Made by a program: the position numbers and the translations under genes | Part shown: in pieces, positions 24,552-30,573 of the stretch | How the letters are laid out: each line of letters opens with the position of its first letter | Position numbering within the stretch: position 1 is the first letter of the stretch | DNA from: Clostridiales bacterium | GTDB taxonomy: Bacteria > Bacillota > Clostridia > Lachnospirales > Lachnospiraceae | NCBI GenBank assembly: GCA_018369015.1 | Contig: JAGZDD010000026.1 | Coordinates: 1-30,573 of the forward strand | DNA length: 30,573 nt | Direction of reading: 5' to 3' | Notes under the pieces: model-generated | What the model was told of the DNA's origin: nothing | Database searches by the model: none | Seen by the model: only the letters and a program-made list of their open reading frames with translations

Positions 24552-26078
24552 ATGAAACGTTTTTTTAGCAGTGTATTAGTTCTTACATTAAGTGCCGCTT
24601 TATTGACAGGCTGCGGGGGAAATGGCGGGGATAACACTAAAGGCAGCGGCGGCAGTACGGGGAGCAATAGTGACAGCGTTGAAAATAATGGAAACGGAGC
24701 GGGGGAGGATAGTGTTGTATTAAAATATTATTTCCTTACAGCCAGCGGGGCTACGTCCGATCTGCCGCTGATTGAAGAAAAACTCAACGAGTATATAGAA
24801 CCGATCATTGGCGCCACTGTGGATATGACGCTTATTAATGTAGGTTCTTATGCCGATCAGGTAGGCCTTATGGTCCGCACTGGAGAGCCTGTGGACCTTG
24901 TTTTTGGTTTTCAGGCAGAAATGCTCAGCTATGTTTCCCAGGGAGCCGTTATGCCGTTAGATGACCTTCTTGCAGAATATGGACAAGGCATTATTGATGC
25001 TGTCGGCCAGGATGTGTTAGATTCCTGCAAGCAGCAGGGCGTCCTATATTCCATTCCGACATTAAAGGATATGGCGGCAGGGAGGGTTTTTATCTACAAT
25101 CAGGAGGTTGCCGATGAACTGGGGCTTGATTTTTCCAATGTAAAATCAGAAAAGGATCTGACAGAAATTTTTGAAATTGTTAAGGAGAAAACCGATCTTG
25201 TTCCCTTTGCCGGGGCCGGCGGCGGTAACAAAATCTGGGAAAACTGGTCATGGGATACTTTGTGCGACCAGTTGGGCGTCCTTATGGACGGCGGAGCGGA
25301 GCCGGTCGTTGTGAATTTGTTTGAAACGGATTATTATAAAGAGCTTGTGACAATGACAAGAGACTGGTATTTAAACGGCTATTTGATTTCAGATTATGCC
25401 ACCTCCGAGGACACATGGTCCGCACGGATGATTAATAAAACAAGCTTTGGCGCCATTAATGCCAATAAGCCCGGCGGCCTTGTAGAGATTGAAAATACGG
25501 TAGGGTATGATTTGGGCCAGGTGGAGATCCTTGAAGAATTTGCTATGACCGGCAATGTGCTCAACACAAACTGGATGATTCCCACTGGAAGCGAGCACCC
25601 GGAGAAAGCTATGCAGTTTTTGGATCTGATGTATTCGGACCCTTATGTGTCGTCACTTTTAATTAATGGTATTGAGGGTGTTCACTATACGACGGACGAG
25701 GATGGCTTTATTACGACTGTTCCAGACAGCGGCTACATTAATTCTCATCCATGGGCCCAGGGAAACCAGTTCATCTCCAAGGTTTATGCGGGAAATGACG
25801 CCGATGTATGGGAGCAGCAGGAGGAATATAATAAGAACGCCAAAAAATCTGTGGCCTACGGCTTCATCTTTGACAGCTCCAATGTCACCAATGAAATTAC
25901 GGCATGCAACAATGTGGTTGCCAAATACCGCGCGAGCCTTGAATGTGGCGCGGTAGACCCGGAAGTGGCCCTTCCCGAGTTTAACGCGGAGTTAAAGACT
26001 GCCGGAATCGACACGATTATTGCTGAAAAACAGCGCCAGCTTGATGAATGGCTGGAAAATAATGGAGCATCAAATTAA
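24552..26078 (+). CDS. Extracellular solute-binding lipoprotein (LipO/DUF3502-like)
   Basis: This is the binding protein of the second importer. The 508-aa precursor has a short signal peptide with lipobox LTGC (Cys21). A long low-complexity Gly/Asn/Ser linker (about 22-52) and a family-1 solute-binding fold follow. The DUF3502-like C-terminus ends in LKTAGIDTIIAEKQRQLDEWL, closely parallel to the end of the first operon's binding protein. The CAAGGAGGAG ribosome site is strong. Overall similarity to the first binding protein is low outside these parts, so the two likely bind different sugars. Two permease genes follow. Confidence 0.92.
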   Translation: MKRFFSSVLVLTLSAALLTGCGGNGGDNTKGSGGSTGSNSDSVENNGNGAGEDSVVLKYYFLTASGATSDLPLIEEKLNEYIEPIIGATVDMTLINVGSYADQVGLMVRTGEPVDLVFGFQAEMLSYVSQGAVMPLDDLLAEYGQGIIDAVGQDVLDSCKQQGVLYSIPTLKDMAAGRVFIYNQEVADELGLDFSNVKSEKDLTEIFEIVKEKTDLVPFAGAGGGNKIWENWSWDTLCDQLGVLMDGGAEPVVVNLFETDYYKELVTMTRDWYLNGYLISDYATSEDTWSARMINKTSFGAINANKPGGLVEIENTVGYDLGQVEILEEFAMTGNVLNTNWMIPTGSEHPEKAMQFLDLMYSDPYVSSLLINGIEGVHYTTDEDGFITTVPDSGYINSHPWAQGNQFISKVYAGNDADVWEQQEEYNKNAKKSVAYGFIFDSSNVTNEITACNNVVAKYRASLECGAVDPEVALPEFNAELKTAGIDTIIAEKQRQLDEWLENNGASN

Positions 26079-26093
26079 AGGTGGTGTCAACAA

Positions 26094-27014
26094 ATGAAGC
26101 TGTGGACTAAAAAGTCGATAAAAAAGGGTATGCCGTTTTACCTAATGATGCTTCCCGGGTTGATCTATCTTTTAATCAATAATTATATTCCAATGTTTGG
26201 CATTGTGCTGGCATTTAAAGATTATAAAGTGACCGAAGGCTTTTTTGGCAGCGAGTGGTGCGGGCTTAAAAATTTCGTGTTTTTATTCAGAACCTCGGAA
26301 GCCTGGACGATCACAAGAAATACAGTGCTTTACAACGTTGCTTTTATTATAACCGTGACAGCATTTTCGATTTTGATTGCGGTACTTTTGTATAATGTGG
26401 AGAGCCGGATCGGGAAAAAAGTATTTCAGACGGTTATTTTATACCCTTATTTGATTTCCATTATTGTTGTGGCTTATATTGTTAATGCATTTTTACATGC
26501 GGAAAATGGCGTTGTGAACAATTCTATTTTATCAGCCTTTGGCATAACTCCGGTCAACTGGTATTCAGAGCCGGGATATTGGCCTTTCATACTTGTCTTT
26601 GTAAATCTGTGGAAAAATTTTGGCTATAACACGGTCATCTATCTTTCCACGTTATTGGGAATTGACCGGACATACTATGAGGCGGCTATGTTAGACGGCG
26701 CGTCTGCCTGGCATAAGTTTAAATACATTACCCTGCCGTTTCTGCGCCCAACAATTATAACAATGACCCTGCTTGCGGTTGGCCGTATGTTTTATTCGGA
26801 TTTTGGCCTGTTCTACCAGGTTCCTATGAACAGTGGGCTGTTATTTAATGTGACAAATACGATTGATACATATGTTTACCGCGCCCTAATGCAGCTTGGG
26901 GATATTGGAATGGCCAGCGCGTCGGGCTTTTACCAATCCATTGTGGGGCTGATTCTTATTTTGGCCGCCAACGGCATTGTGCGCAGAATTGATAAAGAAA
27001 ATGCGCTGATTTGA
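26094..27014 (+). CDS. CUT1-type sugar ABC transporter permease (LplB-like)
   Basis: This is the first permease of the second importer. The 306-aa product has six membrane helices, and YEAAMLDGASAWHKFKYITL is its EAA loop. It parallels the first operon's LplB-like permease (RNTVLYN, WYSEPGYW, TIDTYVYRAL), which shows that both importers descend from one system. The ribosome site AAAGGTGGTG is weaker than its neighbours'. It follows the binding-protein gene by 15 nt. The partner permease gene is 119 nt away because a repeat fragment lies between them. Confidence 0.92.
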   Translation: MKLWTKKSIKKGMPFYLMMLPGLIYLLINNYIPMFGIVLAFKDYKVTEGFFGSEWCGLKNFVFLFRTSEAWTITRNTVLYNVAFIITVTAFSILIAVLLYNVESRIGKKVFQTVILYPYLISIIVVAYIVNAFLHAENGVVNNSILSAFGITPVNWYSEPGYWPFILVFVNLWKNFGYNTVIYLSTLLGIDRTYYEAAMLDGASAWHKFKYITLPFLRPTIITMTLLAVGRMFYSDFGLFYQVPMNSGLLFNVTNTIDTYVYRALMQLGDIGMASASGFYQSIVGLILILAANGIVRRIDKENALI

Positions 27015-27050
27015 TCGAACGGTTTGTCGGAGAGTCCGGGGCCTGCGGAT

Positions 27051-27119
27051 CTTCAGCCGCGATAGCGGCGGTGAGCAGCATTAGCTGCGTGAATCCGAGA
27101 TGTATGGCTGAATAGTTAC
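27051..27119 (-). mobile_element. Truncated copy of the MITE-like element
   Basis: Read on the minus strand from 27119, the sequence starts GTAACTATTCAGCCAT. It matches the left 69 bp of the element at 1845-2019 with about four differences, including the GCCGC-TATC-GCGGC hairpin. The other end is missing, and 27015-27050 shows no similarity to the rest of the element. It separates two permease genes of one transporter, and its end lies 4 bp before the ribosome site of the second. Confidence 0.65.
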
Positions 27120-27133
27120 GATTGGAGGATAAG

Positions 27134-28024
27134 ATGAATAAAAGAGTAAAAATAAACGGGGCGAAAATAGCGGGCAATCTGATCCTTATCATAGTGACCG
27201 TGATATGTATAGTGCCTTTTATTGTCGTCCTTTCTTCGTCATTTACGGCGGAACGGGAACTTGTCCAGAACGGTTATTCTCTGCTGATTAAGGATTTCAG
27301 CTTTGCGGCATATGACTATATCCTTGAAGATGGCGCAAGGTTTATAAGAGCCTATGGCCTGACAATTATTACAACCATTCTTGGAACAACCGGGGCAATG
27401 GTGATTTCTACCTTGCTGGCCTACGGGATGTCTGTAAAAAATCTGCCTTTTGGCCGGGGGATTTCCTTTTTTGTCCTGTTTACGTTATTATTTAACGGCG
27501 GCACCGTTCCTACCTATTTCATGTGGACACAAATTTTCCATGTGAAAAATACACTGGCCGGGCTGATTATACCAAGGCTGCTTGTGAGCGCCTTTTATGT
27601 AGCTATTATGCGAAATTATTTCAGATCATCAATTCCCGGTGAGCTAAAGGAATCTGCGCGGATCGACGGCGCGGGAGAGCTCAAAATTTTTCTTAAAATT
27701 GTTGTGCCTCTTTCTGTTCCGATGATTGCAACGATTGGCCTGCTTGTCGGCGTTTCCTACTGGAATGAATGGCTGAACGGCTTGTATTATGTATCTGATA
27801 CAAAATGGTACACTATTCAGAACCTTTTAAACCGTATGCTTAAGGATACGCAATTTTTAATGAGCAACACTGCCGGAACCGACGCTGCTGCTCTGGCGGA
27901 AATGCCCGGGCGGGCAATGAAAATGGCGGTCGCGGTCATTGGCGCCCTGCCGATTATGGCCGCGTTTCCATTTTTCCAGAAATATTATGTGAAGGGCTTG
28001 TCTGTGGGAGCTGTCAAAGGATAG
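27134..28024 (+). CDS. CUT1-type sugar ABC transporter permease (YtcP-like)
   Basis: This is the second permease of the second importer. The 296-aa product has six membrane helices, EAA loop KESARIDGAGELKIFLKIVV and the tail FFQKYYVKGLSVGAVKG typical of this subfamily. The frame opens at TTG 27122, but ATG 27134 is preferred because GGAGG lies at 27124-27128 with a 5-nt spacer. It pairs with the product of 26094-27014. Translation initiates just after the inserted repeat fragment, so the repeat may tune the ratio of the two permeases. The operon ends at the terminator at 28090-28113. Confidence 0.92.
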   Translation: MNKRVKINGAKIAGNLILIIVTVICIVPFIVVLSSSFTAERELVQNGYSLLIKDFSFAAYDYILEDGARFIRAYGLTIITTILGTTGAMVISTLLAYGMSVKNLPFGRGISFFVLFTLLFNGGTVPTYFMWTQIFHVKNTLAGLIIPRLLVSAFYVAIMRNYFRSSIPGELKESARIDGAGELKIFLKIVVPLSVPMIATIGLLVGVSYWNEWLNGLYYVSDTKWYTIQNLLNRMLKDTQFLMSNTAGTDAAALAEMPGRAMKMAVAVIGALPIMAAFPFFQKYYVKGLSVGAVKG

Positions 28025-28056
28025 ATGATTTTATAGGAAGAAATAAGCGCCAAAGG

Positions 28057-28085
28057 GCACGAGTCTGATACTGTCAGGCTCGTGC
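28057..28085 (+). other. Strong hairpin before the operon terminator
   Basis: GCACGAGTCTGA (28057-28068) pairs with TCAGGCTCGTGC (28074-28085), a 12-bp stem with one T-G wobble and a 5-nt loop. No T-run follows. A GGCGAAAGCC stretch after it could form a small alternative GNRA hairpin that would compete with the terminator stem. Confidence 0.6.
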
Positions 28086-28089
28086 GGCG

Positions 28090-28113
28090 AAAGCCGTCGG
28101 AGGACGGCTTTTT
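28090..28113 (+). terminator. Intrinsic terminator of the second utilisation operon
   Basis: AAAGCCGTC (28090-28098) pairs perfectly with GACGGCTTT (28103-28111) around a GGAG loop. The run of five T (28109-28113) overlaps the end of the stem. The T-run is short, so some read-through into the two-component genes is possible. Confidence 0.7.
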
Positions 28114-28122
28114 GCGCGATAT

Positions 28123-28170
28123 GCCCGGAGGGTGCCCGCTGTGCTTGTACATAGCGGGCATCTTCCGGGC
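28123..28170 (+). other. 18-bp stem-loop upstream of the histidine kinase
   Basis: GCCCGGAGGGTGCCCGCT (28123-28140) pairs with AGCGGGCATCTTCCGGGC (28153-28170) along its full length with two G-T wobbles, around a 12-nt loop. It has no T-run and stands 69 nt before the kinase start. A reading frame over 28082-28273 is not thought to be a gene. The stem may be an RNA control element or part of a repeat. Confidence 0.6.
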
Positions 28171-28238
28171 AACGGTTATTGAGCGGCAATACTGTGAGAT
28201 GAGCGGGGGATCGCGGTGGCCGGATGCCGGAGGAGAAA

Positions 28239-29945
28239 ATGAAAAAGAGTTTTTCAGTAAATTTTATATTTAAAATGATTTTTATAATCCTTTTAATTTT
28301 GACCTGTATGTCTTATGTGATTGCAATAAAGATTTCTATGGAAATTGGAAGGGAACAGGCAAAGGAAACCCATGCTAAGCTTTTGGATTTGTATATGGAC
28401 AGGATCGATGCCAGCTTTTTAGATGCGGACAGCTTTCTGATTAGCTACATTTCCACAAGCGATGATATATTGACACTGGCCGAGCCCCAAAATGATTTAA
28501 AATATGAGCTGGCAAAGGTGGCTGTTCATCAGGATTTAGCCAACGGCGCTTTGCTGCACAGCGGCATTGACGCATTTTTTTACTACAATCTTTCGGCGGA
28601 CGTTTACATTCAGGCCCGGTCGGCCCAGATACAAAATATCAATATTTATTTAAAACCAGACATCCGAAGCCTTCTGGAATCCGGGCAAAAAATGACCTCC
28701 GGGTGGCAGCTTATCCAAATGCAGAATGAATATTATATGATCCGTATGGAAAAATATAAGGATTCCTACGTCGGTGCCTTTATTTGCCTTGAATCTATTG
28801 TGAAGTCATTAAAAGAAACGTATCAAAAGGACGGGGGCGACGCGGTAATTTTTGACAAAGAGGGAAAAATGCTGACGCATACTGTCCTTGACTTTACGGC
28901 CGAGCAGGCATGGAATTTTGAACGCCTTAGGTGTGAAAATGGCGGCAGCTTTCTTAAGCTATGCCAGGAATCCGGGCGAACACCTTTAGTTATTGCTGTT
29001 TATATTTCCGAAAACGTTATGTTTTTTGAGCTGCAAAAAATGGGTACTATTTTTACAATATTGATTTTTGTTATTGTCATGCTTATTGCATTTGCGATGC
29101 TTATATTAAAGCGGACATTATTCCACCCGTTATTTGAGCTTTATGAAAATATGAGAGAAATTAAGGACGGAAATTTAACGCTCAGGATGCGCCCCCATGT
29201 ATGGCAGCATGAGTTTTACTGTGTCTACCGTGCCTTTAATGACATGATGGACGAGGTCCACCGACTGAAAATTGATGTTTATGAGCAGCAAATTAAATAT
29301 CAGAAAATGTGGCTGCAATATTTGCAGGTACAGGTCCGGCCTCATTTCTTTTTGAATACTTTAAATCTTGTGTATAGTATGTCAAGGCTTGGGCAAAATG
29401 AATTAATACAAAAGCTATCCTTGCATTTGGTCGCCTATTTTCGCTATTTATTCCGGGAGCCTTTGTCCTGGGTTACATTGGAAACAGAGCTTATCCATGT
29501 AAAAAATTATCTTGAGATTCAGAAAATGCGGTTTCCAGGAAAATTTGATTATTATATACAATTTAGCGGCGCTGAAAAAAATACAATTATGCCTCCCATG
29601 ATTATACAGACCTTTGTAGAAAATAGTATAAAACATGCCGGATCTATTAGCAAAAAAGGAATCATCCATGTTATTGCCAAAAAACATGGACCAAATGTAG
29701 AACTTACGATTTCCGATAATGGAAAAGGCTTTTCCGTAGAAATGCTGAAAGTATTAAATGATGAAAATAAAACGATCAGTAAAGATAAAATTTACAATAT
29801 AGGTATCGACAATGCCAGGCTGAGGCTGAAATTGTTTTTTGCTAATAATTATTATAATATGTATTATAATTCTTCTGGAGCGGTTGTCAAATTAGTGATT
29901 CCTTATATGGAGGCAAAAGATAATGTACAGTGTGATTCTGATTGA
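28239..29945 (+). CDS. YesM-like membrane sensor histidine kinase
   Basis: This sensor kinase of the sensor_HK_5TM-unrelated YesM group phosphorylates its partner encoded just downstream. The 568-aa product has membrane helices at about 10-31 and 269-291 that flank an extracytoplasmic sensor region, then a HAMP linker. The His_kinase domain has the phospho-acceptor in QVRPHFFLNTLN (His369), the N-box VENSIKHA and the ATP-binding SDNGKGF motif. ATG 28239 is chosen because GGAGG lies 5 nt upstream; ATG 28224 is in frame but has no site. Its end overlaps the response regulator gene by 23 nt. It probably senses the sugar handled by the adjacent importer and switches on the second operon. Confidence 0.92.
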   Translation: MKKSFSVNFIFKMIFIILLILTCMSYVIAIKISMEIGREQAKETHAKLLDLYMDRIDASFLDADSFLISYISTSDDILTLAEPQNDLKYELAKVAVHQDLANGALLHSGIDAFFYYNLSADVYIQARSAQIQNINIYLKPDIRSLLESGQKMTSGWQLIQMQNEYYMIRMEKYKDSYVGAFICLESIVKSLKETYQKDGGDAVIFDKEGKMLTHTVLDFTAEQAWNFERLRCENGGSFLKLCQESGRTPLVIAVYISENVMFFELQKMGTIFTILIFVIVMLIAFAMLILKRTLFHPLFELYENMREIKDGNLTLRMRPHVWQHEFYCVYRAFNDMMDEVHRLKIDVYEQQIKYQKMWLQYLQVQVRPHFFLNTLNLVYSMSRLGQNELIQKLSLHLVAYFRYLFREPLSWVTLETELIHVKNYLEIQKMRFPGKFDYYIQFSGAEKNTIMPPMIIQTFVENSIKHAGSISKKGIIHVIAKKHGPNVELTISDNGKGFSVEMLKVLNDENKTISKDKIYNIGIDNARLRLKLFFANNYYNMYYNSSGAVVKLVIPYMEAKDNVQCDSD

Positions 29946-30573
29946 TGACGAGGAAATATCTGTTGAATCTATAAGGCAAATGATTCCGTGGGAGGATTAC
30001 GGAATTAAAGCTGTTTATACAGCGGGGAATATTGAAAAAGCAAAATTAATAATGGAAGAAACAAAAATAGATATTGTCATTTGCGATATTGAAATGTCCG
30101 GCGGCGACGGATTTGAAATGATCCGCTGGATTCAAGAAAAGACGTATCCGTGTGTCAATATTTTTCTGACTTGTCATGCAGAATTTACCTATGCGCAAAA
30201 AGCCATGCGGCTGGGCGTTATTGATTATATATTAAAGCCGGTTGATCCGTCAGAATTCAGTTCGACAATTACAGGGGTTATAACAGAGCTTGACGAGGAA
30301 CACAAGAAGGATGAGGACTATAACAGGCAGGCTAACTTTATAAAACAGTACTACATGTATACGCTGCTCAACTCCGGTGATGCATCAGGAATACTTGATA
30401 ATGGGGATTTTCTGGCAGGGTATAACAGACTTGCACTTATAGAATTCAATACTGATTTCTTTGGGAAATATGATACAGGTGAAGACATATTTAAAGAGAT
30501 AACCGGGGAACTGGATTATCAGTACCTTAATCTTAACCCGTTACAGTCAGTTATCATATTTTCTGATAAATCA
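29923..30573 (+). CDS. YesN-like response regulator (partial, runs off the window)
   Basis: The frame is open for 217 codons to the window's last base, so the C-terminus is missing. The receiver domain is complete: acidic pocket Asp8-Asp9, phospho-acceptor Asp55 (VICDIEM), Thr83 (FLTCHAEF) and Lys105 (ILKPVD). The following linker region (from about 120) matches the layout of YesN-type regulators, in which an AraC DNA-binding domain would come next, beyond the window. The start overlaps the kinase gene by 23 nt and GGAGG is found 12 nt upstream, within the kinase gene. It is the cognate regulator of that kinase. Confidence 0.9.
   Translation, partial: MYSVILIDDEEISVESIRQMIPWEDYGIKAVYTAGNIEKAKLIMEETKIDIVICDIEMSGGDGFEMIRWIQEKTYPCVNIFLTCHAEFTYAQKAMRLGVIDYILKPVDPSEFSSTITGVITELDEEHKKDEDYNRQANFIKQYYMYTLLNSGDASGILDNGDFLAGYNRLALIEFNTDFFGKYDTGEDIFKEITGELDYQYLNLNPLQSVIIFSDKS

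Noticed and set aside
28082..28273. 63-codon frame between the second operon and the kinase gene
   Set aside because: It spans a terminator and an 18-bp hairpin and overlaps the kinase start; the DNA is better explained by RNA structure.
1..30573. tRNA, rRNA or integrase/transposase genes
   Set aside because: Looked for on both strands; no cloverleaf, rRNA core or recombinase motif was recognised.

Overview
The window looks like a chromosomal segment of a low-to-mid G+C Gram-positive bacterium of class Clostridia, most likely a gut Lachnospiraceae. The grounds are the gdpP-rplI-dnaB gene order, strong AGGAGG-type ribosome sites, TTG starts, CUT1-type sugar importers without their own ATPase, and YesM/YesN- and YesS-type regulators. 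The taxonomic call is inference; no rRNA gene is present.

Region 1 (1-2.6 kb): a patch of small GC-rich structured repeats, a type-B carboxylesterase, a 175-bp MITE-like element, and a convergent DJ-1/PfpI family gene whose stop codon lies inside the MITE end. Region 2 (2.6-7.0 kb): the housekeeping cluster gdpP (c-di-AMP phosphodiesterase), rplI and dnaB, preceded by a palindrome-overlapped promoter and closed by two tandem terminators.

Region 3 (7.2-17.7 kb, + strand): a carbohydrate-utilisation operon. In order it encodes two permeases, a lipoprotein binding protein, a GH42-like three-domain protein, a membrane-anchored AraC regulator (YesS type), a Gfo/Idh/MocA dehydrogenase and two tandem paralogous sugar isomerase/epimerase-like TIM barrels. 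It ends at a Rho-independent terminator. Region 4 (17.75-21.66 kb, - strand): an AraC regulator fused to a GH39-like domain that has lost both catalytic glutamates, and a GPH-family sugar:cation symporter upstream of it. Region 5 (22.07-28.02 kb, + strand): a second utilisation operon with a third isomerase/epimerase, an M81/MlrC-like metalloprotein, a binding lipoprotein and two permeases. A hairpin array with a terminator follows. Region 6 (28.24 kb to the end): a YesM-like histidine kinase and a YesN-like response regulator that runs off the window.

Taken together, regions 3-6 look like one glycan or glycoside utilisation island. Two binding-protein-dependent importers (relying on an ATPase encoded elsewhere, as in MsmX systems) and one symporter bring in substrate. 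A dehydrogenase and three isomerase/epimerases modify it, possibly by 3-keto-sugar chemistry. Three separate sensors control expression: YesS-type, AraC-GH39 and YesMN. The substrate cannot be read from sequence.

The most interesting signals are: (i) a 15-bp perfect inverted repeat whose one arm is the Shine-Dalgarno of the AraC-GH39 gene and whose other arm lies upstream of that gene's own transcription start; (ii) the catalytically dead GH39 sensor domain; (iii) a dispersed MITE-like family with GTAACTATTCAGCCAT ends found next to several stop codons; (iv) a GTCTACG-headed stem-loop repeat family; and (v) a triple-hairpin array before the two-component system.
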